The notes under the pieces were generated by a model that was not told the DNA's origin, did not search any database, and worked only from the letters and a program-made list of their open reading frames with translations. The translations under genes were made by a program, and so were the position numbers. From JAWLFY01 sp041685355 (GTDB lineage Bacteria; Planctomycetota; Planctomycetia; Pirellulales; Pirellulaceae), in contig JAWLFY010000004.1 of NCBI GenBank assembly GCA_041685355.1, positions 1 through 64,000 on the forward strand: 64,000 bases of DNA, written 5' to 3'. The stretch's first letter is position 1, and the number at the start of each line of letters is the position of its first letter. Positions 49,443 to 58,792 of the stretch are shown here, in pieces.

Positions 49443-50777
49443 TCATCCCAACCCGCTCACGCGCCATCCGTCGCGATACTCCCGGCTGACCAACGCGGTC
49501 GCCTCCGCATGACCGGAGAATTCGAGCGACTCACGGTCCCATGAAAGCCACGCTTCGGCGAACCGGTCCGCCGTCGCGCCGACCAACACGGTCTCGCTGA
49601 GCGGGCCGCCGTGGGAAAACTCGCCGCAAGCTCGGCGTCCTTCGATCGCCGCATCAACCCAGTCGTGGTAATGGTTTTGCGGCGGCGGATCGGCCACGTC
49701 AACATCGAGTTGCCGGCCGTCGGGCGACAGCACGACGGGACGCCCGCCGCGGTAGTTCTTGAAAATCGAACCCCGTTCGCCGATCCAGTACGTCCCGGAC
49801 TCGGGTAATCGGTCGACTCCCGGGGGAAGCGTGATCTTGTCACGGTCCGGCTCGATGCCCCCGTCGTGCCAAGTCAGCTGGACCGTCGGGCCGGCGGTGT
49901 AAGCGGTGCCCGGGAAAACCATCTCGACCACCCGCTGTTTGCCCCATAGCGGCCCGCTGCTCCCCGGGGTCGTCTGGCGGACGCGGTCCGGTGCGGTCAA
50001 TTCCAACGCGTCAAAGCTGGTGTCGAAGTGGTGGCAGCCCATATCGCCCATCTCGCCGACACCGAAATCGAACCAGGCACGCCAGGTTTTCGGGTGATAG
50101 GTGTCGGCCAAGTACGGACGCTCCGCACGAACGCCGAGCCAAAGGTCCCAGTCGAAGCCTTGCGGGACGGGATCGGCGTTGGAACGAAGCTCGGTGTTCT
50201 TCGGCCACCATCCGAGTCGCTTGTTCTCCCACAAAATCACCTCCTTGATCTTGCCGATCACGCCACTTTTCAACAGCCGCACCGTCAGCCGGCTTTCTAC
50301 GCTGGAACGACCCTGGTTCCCCAGTTGCGTAACGACGCCCGCCTTGTCGGCTTCCTGGGTGATCACGCGGCACTCGTGCAACGTGGTCGCCATCGGCTTC
50401 TGCAGGTAGACGTGTTTCTTGCCGCGGAGCGCCACGACGGCCGGCGCCGCGTGCATGTGGTCTGGCGTGGCAATGATCAACGCGTCGAAACGATCCGCGT
50501 GCGCGTCGAGCATCTCTCGCCAATCGCGGTGCACCGAGGCCTCGGGATAGGTCTCCCGCGCCGGTCCCATGAACCGGTCGTCGACGTCGCACAACGCCGT
50601 GACCTTCACCCGGTCGTGGCTCGCGACGCTCCGCAAACTCGCCGCACCCATCCCGCCGACCCCGATGCACGCGACCTGCAACATCGAGTTGGGGGAGGAC
50701 GCGCGAAGGATCGCGGGACCACCTACCGCGGTCGCGGCGAAGGCGGCGGATCGGCAAAGAAAGTGTCGGCGTTTCAT
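49443..50777 (-). CDS. Gfo/Idh/MocA family oxidoreductase in the cytochrome-sulfatase cluster
   Basis: 444-aa oxidoreductase. A Tat-like MKRRHFLCRSAAFAATAV start is followed by a Rossmann strand (LQVACIGVGGMGAASLRSV, about 32-50), the catalytic KHVYLQKPMATT near residue 125 (QKP instead of the common EKP), and the family pattern YHPKTWRAWFDFGVGEMGDMGCHHFDTSF near 240 split by a turn. It likely performs NAD(P)-linked oxidation or reduction of a sugar outside the cytoplasm. It is the last gene of a six-gene minus-strand cluster, 31 bases after the DUF1080-sulfatase. Members of this family catalyse sugar 3-oxidation in 3-keto-glycoside pathways, which would suit its DUF1080 neighbour. Confidence 0.92.
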   Translation of the reverse strand: MKRRHFLCRSAAFAATAVGGPAILRASSPNSMLQVACIGVGGMGAASLRSVASHDRVKVTALCDVDDRFMGPARETYPEASVHRDWREMLDAHADRFDALIIATPDHMHAAPAVVALRGKKHVYLQKPMATTLHECRVITQEADKAGVVTQLGNQGRSSVESRLTVRLLKSGVIGKIKEVILWENKRLGWWPKNTELRSNADPVPQGFDWDLWLGVRAERPYLADTYHPKTWRAWFDFGVGEMGDMGCHHFDTSFDALELTAPDRVRQTTPGSSGPLWGKQRVVEMVFPGTAYTAGPTVQLTWHDGGIEPDRDKITLPPGVDRLPESGTYWIGERGSIFKNYRGGRPVVLSPDGRQLDVDVADPPPQNHYHDWVDAAIEGRRACGEFSHGGPLSETVLVGATADRFAEAWLSWDRESLEFSGHAEATALVSREYRDGWRVSGLG

Positions 50778-50808
50778 GGCAGGTTCGTTCCGTATTCGGT
50801 CGAGGGGT

Positions 50809-52968
50809 TCAGGGGAATCGTTCTAAAATCGTCGCGTTGCGCTCATCCTTTTCGGTCTGCAGGGACCGGACCGTGTTGCCCTTGGCGACCGCGCCCGGAC
50901 GGCTCGCGCCGCGGGCAAAGTACCCGTGCAACCGCGCCAACATCGCGGCGGCTTGTTGGCCGCCCGCCGATCCCGTGGCGGACGCTTCCGTCGGGTTTTC
51001 GTCCAAGTTGACATACACGGAGCGATCGGTATCGGGCCGCAGCGTCAGCTTGTGCGGACCCTCCCGCCGAACGATCTCTTGACAACCGCGAGTCGCGACG
51101 GTCAACGACTCGCGGACCGAGTCCGCCTGGCCGAGTAACAACGTCGATTGGTCGAAGCTGTCCGCCGCGTCCTGCGGCGAGACGAACCCGCCGGCCAGCG
51201 CCGCGGCCGTCGCCGTGATATCGGTCAGCGAGAACAGGGCCTCGGTCGTTTCGCCGGCCGCGATTCTGCCCGGCCACGCGGCGATCATCGGTACCCGGTG
51301 CCCGCCCTCCAACGCGCTCCCTTTAAAACCGCTCCACGGCCCGCTCGTGTCGTGTCCCAGACGCTTTGCCCCGGGAAGGCCGCCGTTGTCGCTGGTGACG
51401 ACGATCAGCGTCTCTTCGGTCAAGCCGAGCCGCTCCAGCGTTGCCACCACTTCTCCGACCAACCAATCGAACTCCATCACGAAGTCGCCATGATTCCCAA
51501 GCGGACTTTCGCCCCGGAACTTGGGATCGGGCACGTGCGGGGTGTGAATCGCGCAGGTCGGCAGGTAGAGAAAGAACGGCGCGTCGCCAGCCGCGGCCGA
51601 CTCGAGAAATCGAACCGACTGATCTGCCGACGTCGCGCCGATCTGTTGATCGGGACGATGGTCGGGCCATTCTCCCCGCGGCCGATGTTCCAACAGCTTG
51701 TACCCGAGCCGATCGATCACGGTGAGCTCAGAAGGAAATTCGAGCCCATCGGCGTCGCCATGCGGCTTGCCGTCCGCGATGTAGTACTTCGGAAACATGT
51801 TGTGGCCGTCCGCCACCAGAAAGCTACGTTCGAACCCGACATCGCCGGCGCCCCGACCGGGTGAAGTCAGGTCACGGGGATAGCTGTCGCCAAGGCCGAC
51901 ATGCCACTTGCCGATCACGCCGGTCCGATAGCCCGCTTCCGATAGCACCGACGCGACCGTCCCTTGACCCTCCGCGATCATCATCGGTTCGCCGTTGAAC
52001 ATCACGTGGGACGTGTGATAGCGACGGCACGGGTCCGTCCCGGTCAGCAGGCCGTAACGAGTCGCCGAACAGATCGCCGATGGGCTGTGGGCGTCGGTGA
52101 AACGAAGCCCGCGTGCGGCGATCGCGTCGATGTTCGGCGTCGGGATCGGCGACGGTCCGTAGCAACCGACATCACCCCAGCCAAGATCATCCGCCATGAT
52201 GACGACCAGGTTGGGACGTGGCGCGGCGTCGCGGCGGGTCGCCAACATTCGTTCGACCCGCGCCTGTTCCTTCGCCAGCCCCTGACCGGTGACCGGCAGC
52301 GGACTGAAATCCGGGTCCGCGGGAACCGCCTCGTCTTCGGGGATGGGGCGCCACCGCAGGTTGCGGAACGAAACGTCTTGGCCATGATCCTGCAACCAAA
52401 GGTTCCCGCCACGGCCCGTCAAATCGCCGCCACGGATCGCAAGGAGATCGACCTGAAACTTCCACCGCGGGTCGGCATAATCGAACGAGATGACCCGCTG
52501 ACCGTTGAGCCAATGCTCGATCACGGTCCCTTTGCAAACGACCCGCCCGGTATTCCATTGGCCGTGTGGCCGGGTCGCGTCGCGGTCGGGCCCGATGCAG
52601 AAAAACAGCGACGCGGCCGACTGACGCGGGTTGTCGCCGTAGGGGCTGTTGGCGTCGTCCAAAACCTGGTACTCGACTTGGCCGGGGCGGTAATAGACGC
52701 CCGAGTTGCAACCCTCGGACGCCCGCCACTCGAACCGCAACTCAAAGTCGTCGGGCACTTCGGCAGCGGTGTAAGTCAGCGGCCCGCCGCCGGAAAGACG
52801 GTGAAACGCCCCGTCCCGGATCACCCAGTTGCCTTGGTGCTCCCATCCGTCGAAGGTCTCGCCATCGAACAACGGGATAAATTCGAGTCGTTCCTCTTGA
52901 GAATCGACCGCCGTGACGACCAGCGGACATCCGAAGACGACAAGCAGAAGTGCCGGGAAGCGGATCAC
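50809..52968 (-). CDS. DUF1080 (3-keto-disaccharide hydrolase)-sulfatase fusion
   Basis: 719-aa two-domain exported protein. A signal-like stretch (FPALLLVVFGCPLVVTA) is followed by a DUF1080 domain (about 25-215) with IPLFDGETFDGW, GCNSGVYYRPGQVEYQVLDD, HGQWNTGRV and LWLQDHGQDVSFRNLRWRP. A sulfatase domain follows (about 250-660) with VVIMADDLGWGDVGCYG, the formylglycine motif C-S-A-T-R (C-x-A-x-R) in AICSATRYGLLTG, and VVTSDNGG. DUF1080 (Pfam 3keto-disac_hyd) cleaves 3-keto-glycosides in characterised members. One polypeptide could thus desulfate and cleave a sugar. A GTG at 52968 is the likely start because it opens the signal sequence; the frame is open up to 53166. It lies between DUF1552 and Gfo/Idh genes. 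Confidence 0.92.
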   Translation of the reverse strand: MIRFPALLLVVFGCPLVVTAVDSQEERLEFIPLFDGETFDGWEHQGNWVIRDGAFHRLSGGGPLTYTAAEVPDDFELRFEWRASEGCNSGVYYRPGQVEYQVLDDANSPYGDNPRQSAASLFFCIGPDRDATRPHGQWNTGRVVCKGTVIEHWLNGQRVISFDYADPRWKFQVDLLAIRGGDLTGRGGNLWLQDHGQDVSFRNLRWRPIPEDEAVPADPDFSPLPVTGQGLAKEQARVERMLATRRDAAPRPNLVVIMADDLGWGDVGCYGPSPIPTPNIDAIAARGLRFTDAHSPSAICSATRYGLLTGTDPCRRYHTSHVMFNGEPMMIAEGQGTVASVLSEAGYRTGVIGKWHVGLGDSYPRDLTSPGRGAGDVGFERSFLVADGHNMFPKYYIADGKPHGDADGLEFPSELTVIDRLGYKLLEHRPRGEWPDHRPDQQIGATSADQSVRFLESAAAGDAPFFLYLPTCAIHTPHVPDPKFRGESPLGNHGDFVMEFDWLVGEVVATLERLGLTEETLIVVTSDNGGLPGAKRLGHDTSGPWSGFKGSALEGGHRVPMIAAWPGRIAAGETTEALFSLTDITATAAALAGGFVSPQDAADSFDQSTLLLGQADSVRESLTVATRGCQEIVRREGPHKLTLRPDTDRSVYVNLDENPTEASATGSAGGQQAAAMLARLHGYFARGASRPGAVAKGNTVRSLQTEKDERNATILERFP

Positions 52969-53110
52969 GTCACGGTCTTTCGGTGGGCGGTGGGGACCGG
53001 CGGTGGACGACAACGGGGCCGGAGGTAGGACCCGATAGTTTACTCCCTCGCGACAACCGCCGCAGATTCGCCAGCGGAGCAGGTTCGCTCGTCCCGCAGC
53101 GACGCTCGGC

Positions 53111-54469
53111 TCATACGCCTTCGATCCGTTTCGCCCCCAGCCCGTTGAAGTCGTCGGCGTCGACACCGAACCAACCGAGCGTGCTCAGGTGCAGGTCGCC
53201 GATCGGCGTATCCTCGGGACAAATGACGTGCCCCGCCGGTTTCAAGCCGCCTCCCGCTCGGCCTACGCACGCGATCGGCAAGTCGACGTTGCTGTGCGGG
53301 TCCCCGTCCTTGAGCGACGACCCGAAGAACACGACGCTGTTGTCGAGCGCCGAACCGTTCCCCTCGTCGATCGCGTCCAACCGTTTCATGAAGTAAGCCG
53401 ATTGCCGCGCGTGCCACTCGTTGACCCGGCTATAGCCTTCGACCCGATCGGGTCGCGACGCGTGGTGCGACAGCCCGGCGTGAAACGGTTCGGTCACCCC
53501 GTCAAGGAAGCTGAAGTTCGCCTCCGATAAACTGTTGACATAAACCATCGTCACCACCCGCGTCGTGTCGGTCCATAGCGCCAACACGGCCAAGTCGAGC
53601 ATCATCCGCACGTGTTCCGCACGGTCCTTCGGGATCCCCGGAGGCGGCGCGTCGAACTCTGACTCCTCAGGCGGCGACGGCGGCTGCCAACGGTTCGCCA
53701 CCGGGTCGGTCGCGCGGCGAATGTCCCGTTCGACCGAGCGAACGCTATGCAGATACTCGTCGATCTTGTGTCGGTCGAGCGAGCTGCCGCGGCGACGGAT
53801 CGCGCCGGCTTGCTCGGACACCAAGTCGAGGACGCTCCCCTGCCATCGGTTCCGTTCCGCCGCCCCCGGCCCCGCGGCGCGGCCGAACAATCGGTCGAAC
53901 GCCCCCCGCGGGTCGATCTCCGGCATCAACATCGTCGTCGGCGTGTTCCACGACAACGTCGCGCCGTAGGAAACCGGGCTGTTGGCACCGCTGCAATAAC
54001 CCTGTCCCGGGTGCTCGATCCCCAACTGCAACGAACGGATCGGCGTGTCGTGTCCCAGGTGATCGGCCAACTGCTGATCGATTGACTTCGCACTCGCGAA
54101 CACCCCGAGTTCACGGTCCCGTTCCGCCTGGACCCCGGTCAACAGCGCCGTGCACTTGCCGATGTGGTTGCCGTACGCGTGCGTCCGCAAGTTTCGAAAC
54201 ACCGTCAATCGGTCACGCAGCGGCGCAAACGGCTCCAGCGTCCGCGACAGCTCGAAGTTTTGCCCCGACCCCTTCGGATCCCAAGACCCGGGATAGAACC
54301 CACACGACTGGTAAAGCCACACGTATCGCCGCGGCGGCGTCACGGCCTCCTCCGCCGCACCGGCGACCGCACCGGCCCGGAAGGTCGGGCTCATCGCTTC
54401 CAGGAACGGCAACGGAAGCGCGACCCCCAACCCCTTCAGCAACGTCCTTCGCGCGATCGCTCGGTGCAT
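53111..54469 (-). CDS. DUF1552 family protein, Tat-exported
   Basis: 452-aa DUF1552 protein with a Tat-like N-terminus (ARRTLLKGLGVALPLPFLEAM) and the family body: YVWLYQSCGFYPGSWDP, TGVQAERDRELGVFASAKSIDQQLAD, and YCSGANSPVSYGATLSW. Its reaction is unknown. DUF1552 genes typically follow DUF1592-type cytochrome genes in planctomycetes, as here (11-base gap). I chose the ATG at 54469; a GTG at 54484 overlaps the cytochrome stop. Together with the cytochrome it is likely one periplasmic redox module. Confidence 0.92.
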   Translation of the reverse strand: MHRAIARRTLLKGLGVALPLPFLEAMSPTFRAGAVAGAAEEAVTPPRRYVWLYQSCGFYPGSWDPKGSGQNFELSRTLEPFAPLRDRLTVFRNLRTHAYGNHIGKCTALLTGVQAERDRELGVFASAKSIDQQLADHLGHDTPIRSLQLGIEHPGQGYCSGANSPVSYGATLSWNTPTTMLMPEIDPRGAFDRLFGRAAGPGAAERNRWQGSVLDLVSEQAGAIRRRGSSLDRHKIDEYLHSVRSVERDIRRATDPVANRWQPPSPPEESEFDAPPPGIPKDRAEHVRMMLDLAVLALWTDTTRVVTMVYVNSLSEANFSFLDGVTEPFHAGLSHHASRPDRVEGYSRVNEWHARQSAYFMKRLDAIDEGNGSALDNSVVFFGSSLKDGDPHSNVDLPIACVGRAGGGLKPAGHVICPEDTPIGDLHLSTLGWFGVDADDFNGLGAKRIEGV

Positions 54470-54480
54470 GGCGTTCCCCG

Positions 54481-57270
54481 TCACTCCCCCGCCCGATATC
54501 GGAACGGATAACTGGTGGCGATCTCTCGAATCAACGTGCGGGCCCGGTACCCGTCGCGGCGGACCGCCGACACGATTTGACCGATCGCGTGTTCGTCAAA
54601 GTAATCGAGCTCGCGGCCGAGCGCGTGGGCAAGCATTCGCTCGGTCAACGCCCGCGTGAAGTCGTCCTTCCGGTTTTCCGCCAAGTACGCCTTCAACTCG
54701 GCGACACCGCCCACCTCGGTCCCGTCCGGCAACCGCGCTGACGCATCGATCGGTCCCGCCGGGTCCCGCGAACGACGCCGCCCGATCCAATCGAAATGCT
54801 CAAGCGCGAACCCCGGCGGGTCGATCTTGTTGTGGCATCCGGCACACCGCACGTTGTCCCGGTGAGCTTCCAACGCCCGGCGGACCGAAACCGACTCGGA
54901 TTGTCCCGCCTCCTCGGGGAGATCGCCGACGTCGGGCGGCGGCGGGGGTAACTCGTTCCCCAACACCGTTTCGACGACGAACGCGCCCCGCCGTACCGGG
55001 CTCGTCCGCGTCGCCAACGACGTCGTCGTCAACACCGCCGCCGTGCCGAGCAACCCGCCACGGCTCGGGTCCTCGACCCGCACCGGACGCATCGCGTCCC
55101 CGGCTACCCCCTCGATCCCGTACAACCTCGCCAGCCGCTCGTTCAAATAGGTTTCGTCCCCGTTGAGCAACTCGATGATCGGGCGGTCCTCGCGGACCAT
55201 GCGGTCGAACGTCAACGCCACCTCGCGGCGCATGTCTTCGGCAAGGTGCCAACTGAAAAAACGGAACAGCTCCTTATCGGGTTCCTTCTCCCGGCCGATT
55301 CCTGACAACTTCAACCACTCCGTCGTGAAACGGGCGGCGAGCCGGTACGACGTGTCGCCATCAAGTATCCGCTCGACGTGCCGCCCGATCTGGTCGGGGT
55401 CGTTCAAAACGCCCCGCCCCGCCGCGGCGAGCAACACGTCGTCGGGCATCGACGCGGTCAGCCAATACGATAGCCGCGACGCCAACGCGTGATCCCCAAG
55501 CGGTTCCACACCGACGGGCGGATCTCCTTCATGGCGATACAAGAAACCCGGCGATACGAGGACCGCGACGAGCAACCGGCGGACCGCCTCGACGTGACTT
55601 CCCCCGGCGTCCCGTTCGCGGCGATAAAAATCGCGGTACCGTTCGCGCTCTTCCTCGGATACCGGACGACGAAACGCCTTCGGCAATAACGCCGACAAAT
55701 AGCCGTCGACGTCGCCCCGACCCGCCGGCAACGCACCGCTTCTTGGCGAGTCGTTCCGTGGCGAGTCGAGTGGTGACGCGTCGTCCCGGCGATCGCCCGT
55801 TTCCCCGTTCGGCTTCCCGGCGAACCGGAACTCGATCCGGTCGACGAACAGGCCACCGACGCTCGACTTGCGGCTCTCGTCTTGCTCCCGCCAAGCTTGC
55901 CGTTGCTTTTCGCTAAACGTTTCCAGTTCCCGGAACAGCGGCGTCTCGTGATCCCGCCACACCCGTTCGACGTCCTTCCGAGAAACGCCCAAAAGTTCGG
56001 CAAGCTCTTCGAACGCCGGGACTACGTGAGTTTGATAGTCGTAGCCGAGCCCGCCGACGAACACCGGCAAGTATCCCCGTTCGAAATGAAACCGGTCCCG
56101 CAACAGCCGATCGAGCACCGCCCGGTAGTAAATCCGGTTGGCGGTCGCCATCAGTTCGCGAATCCGCGACTCGTCGTCCTGCGTCGAACCGTCCCCCACC
56201 GCGAGGAGTTCCCGGTAGGTCACGCCGTCGGGCAACAGCGACTCATCGTACGGTGGCGGGTCGAAAGTGCTCTGACCGAGCTTCATCTGGGGCCGATCCG
56301 GAACGTCGGGAAGCCACGGCGGGCGGTAAAAGTCGTACCCGAACAGGATGTCGTGACGCCCGGCGGTCAAGAACATTTCGGTCTCGTATTCCGCCAACGC
56401 TTTCCCTTCGACCAACACGCCCGGTTCTCGCGAGGCGTCGTTGACCGAATCGGCGGCGATCCACATCCCGGCCGACGGTCCGGGGCCGGTGCTCGCCGCC
56501 CGCACTCGCACCGAATAGGTCCCGGTCCGGGGGAAATCGATCGCCTTGCGAACCGATTGGTATTTCCGTCCTAGCGCCGGCGAAAAGGTCCAACCGACGA
56601 CGTCGTCGCCGCGACGCGTCACCTTCTGGCCAAAGCTCGCGTGCTCCCCCGTTTCGACTTCGTACCCGATCGGCGACACGGCCCCGGCGTGGGCATCGAT
56701 CACCGCGTCGGCCACCCGCGTCGCCGCGTTCAACGTCGACTCCAATCGCGCCGCCGTCATCACCATCGATGAGCGGTCGTTGGCGAACCCGCTCAACCCC
56801 TCCGGGTCCTCGGCCAACACGTCGGCGACATCGACCGTCACGCCGAACAGGTCGGCTACCGTGAACCGATACTCCTCGCGGGTCAATCTCGCCAACGCCG
56901 CCGACCCGGGCGATCGGACCGCTTCCCAGTCGACGTCGTGCATCGCCGAATCGATTCCGGCTAGCAACGCCGCCCGTTCCTCTTCGGTCGGCCCCGGCAT
57001 CGACTCCGGCGGCATCGCCCCCGATTCGATCACCTCGCGAACCCGTCTCCAAACGCGGCGGTTCGGATAGACGTCTTCCCGCGAACGGTAAACGCTCAGG
57101 TCGATCGCCGCCTCCGCCCCTTCCCCCTGATGACATTCGCCGCAGTATTGACGCAGCAGCGGTGCGACCTCGTCTCGGAACGTTGCCTCCCCGGCGGTCG
57201 CGACCGAGAGGGACAGCGACGCGAACAGCCAGGCCGACGCGATACCGAACGGAAAGGGTCTTCGACGCAT
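54481..57270 (-). CDS. DUF1592-type planctomycete cytochrome c protein
   Basis: 929-aa exported cytochrome-like protein. A signal peptide (GIASAWLFASLSLSVATA) leads to a PSCyt1-like haem motif C-G-E-C-H at 43-47 (RQYCGECHQG). The DUF1587/1592/1588/1585-type series follows, including RLTREEYRFTVADLFG, LLVAVLVSPGFLYRHEGDP, and a second haem-like CAGCHNKIDPPGFALEHFDW near residue 808. It should sit in the periplasm and pass electrons. The ATG at 57270 sets the signal peptide; the frame stays open far upstream (also an ATG at 57369 overlapping the transporter stop), but that is antisense-free shadow. It lies 95 bases after the transporter and 11 before DUF1552. Confidence 0.94.
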   Translation of the reverse strand: MRRRPFPFGIASAWLFASLSLSVATAGEATFRDEVAPLLRQYCGECHQGEGAEAAIDLSVYRSREDVYPNRRVWRRVREVIESGAMPPESMPGPTEEERAALLAGIDSAMHDVDWEAVRSPGSAALARLTREEYRFTVADLFGVTVDVADVLAEDPEGLSGFANDRSSMVMTAARLESTLNAATRVADAVIDAHAGAVSPIGYEVETGEHASFGQKVTRRGDDVVGWTFSPALGRKYQSVRKAIDFPRTGTYSVRVRAASTGPGPSAGMWIAADSVNDASREPGVLVEGKALAEYETEMFLTAGRHDILFGYDFYRPPWLPDVPDRPQMKLGQSTFDPPPYDESLLPDGVTYRELLAVGDGSTQDDESRIRELMATANRIYYRAVLDRLLRDRFHFERGYLPVFVGGLGYDYQTHVVPAFEELAELLGVSRKDVERVWRDHETPLFRELETFSEKQRQAWREQDESRKSSVGGLFVDRIEFRFAGKPNGETGDRRDDASPLDSPRNDSPRSGALPAGRGDVDGYLSALLPKAFRRPVSEEERERYRDFYRRERDAGGSHVEAVRRLLVAVLVSPGFLYRHEGDPPVGVEPLGDHALASRLSYWLTASMPDDVLLAAAGRGVLNDPDQIGRHVERILDGDTSYRLAARFTTEWLKLSGIGREKEPDKELFRFFSWHLAEDMRREVALTFDRMVREDRPIIELLNGDETYLNERLARLYGIEGVAGDAMRPVRVEDPSRGGLLGTAAVLTTTSLATRTSPVRRGAFVVETVLGNELPPPPPDVGDLPEEAGQSESVSVRRALEAHRDNVRCAGCHNKIDPPGFALEHFDWIGRRRSRDPAGPIDASARLPDGTEVGGVAELKAYLAENRKDDFTRALTERMLAHALGRELDYFDEHAIGQIVSAVRRDGYRARTLIREIATSYPFRYRAGE

Positions 57271-57365
57271 GAATTCACCGTACACCGCCCCTGGAAAGCT
57301 CGCAACGAATCCGACCGGCTGATCCCGAACGACAGCCTTCTCAGGTGCGTTTTCCACGCCCGTCT

Positions 57366-58766
57366 TCATTCCGGGTTCGGGTCGATCCGCCGCGTGCAAT
57401 CGATGAACAACCAGCACACCGCGGCCGCAAGCATCATCCCGCCGCACAAGGCGAAGCCGGGAACGTAATCGGTTTGCCGTACCGTTTCGCCGTCGATCAC
57501 TTGCATCGTGCTGAACGCGTCGAGCAACAGCCCGACCCCGAACGGCGTCGCGAACGCCCCCAGGTTCCCCGCCATGTTCGTGATCCCAAAGACGGTTGCC
57601 GAATAACGGCCGCCCAGGTCGGTGCAGGTCCCCCACACCGTCGGCTGGTTCCAATCGGAAAAGAAGCGGGCGACCATCAGCGACACCGCGACCACCACCG
57701 GGTCCGACTGGGCGATCGCGGTCAACACCAACACCCCGCCGATCGCGAGTCCGGTCCCGGCGACCGCGGCACGGCTCCAACGCCGACTCGAAAACCGCTG
57801 GAGCGCCCAATCGTTCGCATAGCCGCCGAAGATCCCCCCCAACGCCCCGCCCCACAACGGCAAGCTGATCAACACCCCGAGCTGTCCCCCGGTGGTCACC
57901 CCGAGCGAGCGAAAGTAGCTCCCCAGGATCAACGCGAACACGACGTCCGAACCGGCGTTGAGCGTTTGCTGAAACAGCAGCACCAGATAACTCCGGTTGC
58001 GGAGCGCGACATCGAACGGCAACACCTTCGGCGGCTCCGTCGTGGCCGCGGTCGTCGTCTCCGACGCCGGCGGGGCCGTCTCGGGCGGGTCCCGGAACAG
58101 GAGCAAAAAGAGCAAGGCGAACGCGACGCCGAAAGCCGACAGCACGACCAAGGCCGTGACCCACGACAGCGCCAAATAGCCCATCAAGAACGAGCCCATC
58201 ACGATCGACGCCATCGCCCCGCCGCCCCGCCCGAAAGCGCTGGCGATCCAACCCTGGACCCGTGTCCGGTGGCGAAGCGGGAACCAACCCCGCGTCACCT
58301 GGCTCAACGCCGGGTAACAACCCGCCTGGGCAAACCCGAACCCGCCGCGAACCGCGAGCAACGCGGAAAAACTGCCCGCCAACCCGTGCGCCGGCAACAG
58401 CAGCGACCACGCCAAGATCACGACCACCAAAAACAGGTGCGGCCCGAACAGGTCGCACAACACCCCGCCCGGGATCTGACCGAGCGCGTAAGGGAAAAAG
58501 AACGCCGACCCGAGCGCCTCGAGCTGCGTGTTGCTCAGTCCGTACTCCGCCTCGATCTCCGGACGGATCAGGTTCCACGTGTAGCGGTGAAGGTATAGCA
58601 AGAACGAGGTCGTCGCGGCGAGCGCGAACACCGTCGGCCGTCCCGGCATCCACCTCGGGCGCTTCTCCCGAGATTCGGCGGAAACGTGAGGCTCCGCGGA
58701 GACGCTGGCACCGTCGTCGGACATCCCCGCGCCGTCTTCGGATATCCCTGCACCCTCGTCGGACAT
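57366..58766 (-). CDS. MFS transporter, sugar or anion permease-like
   Basis: 466-aa major facilitator protein with about twelve hydrophobic segments. The first helix contains FALAATTSFLLYLHRYTW, followed by EYGLSNTQLEALGSAFFFPY and an ALGQIPGGVLCDLFG loop, the MFS-specific 2-3 motif. This start resembles organic-anion/hexuronate-type (ACS) permeases, so the substrate may be a sugar acid or related anion. The N-terminus from the ATG at 58766 has acidic 21-bp repeats. It starts 26 bases after the FHA stop and precedes the DUF1592 cytochrome, so transport and redox functions are likely co-regulated. Confidence 0.92.
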   Translation of the reverse strand: MSDEGAGISEDGAGMSDDGASVSAEPHVSAESREKRPRWMPGRPTVFALAATTSFLLYLHRYTWNLIRPEIEAEYGLSNTQLEALGSAFFFPYALGQIPGGVLCDLFGPHLFLVVVILAWSLLLPAHGLAGSFSALLAVRGGFGFAQAGCYPALSQVTRGWFPLRHRTRVQGWIASAFGRGGGAMASIVMGSFLMGYLALSWVTALVVLSAFGVAFALLFLLLFRDPPETAPPASETTTAATTEPPKVLPFDVALRNRSYLVLLFQQTLNAGSDVVFALILGSYFRSLGVTTGGQLGVLISLPLWGGALGGIFGGYANDWALQRFSSRRWSRAAVAGTGLAIGGVLVLTAIAQSDPVVVAVSLMVARFFSDWNQPTVWGTCTDLGGRYSATVFGITNMAGNLGAFATPFGVGLLLDAFSTMQVIDGETVRQTDYVPGFALCGGMMLAAAVCWLFIDCTRRIDPNPE

Positions 58767-58770
58767 CCCC
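58708..58770 (-). repeat. 21-bp tandem repeat at the start of the transporter gene
   Basis: Three 21-bp units (58708-58728, 58729-58749, 58750-58770) encode (M/I)S(D/E)(E/D)GAG-type repeats in the cytoplasmic N-terminus, overlapping the start codon. Confidence 0.85.
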
Positions 58771-58792
58771 GTGCCGGGTTCTGGGCCGGCGG

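Noticed and set aside
57369..58653. Extension of the DUF1592 cytochrome frame far upstream to 1390 codons, read as a large fusion protein
   Set aside because: The upstream part overlaps the MFS gene in another frame on the same strand, has skewed Arg/Gly/Val composition, and a good signal peptide starts at 57270.
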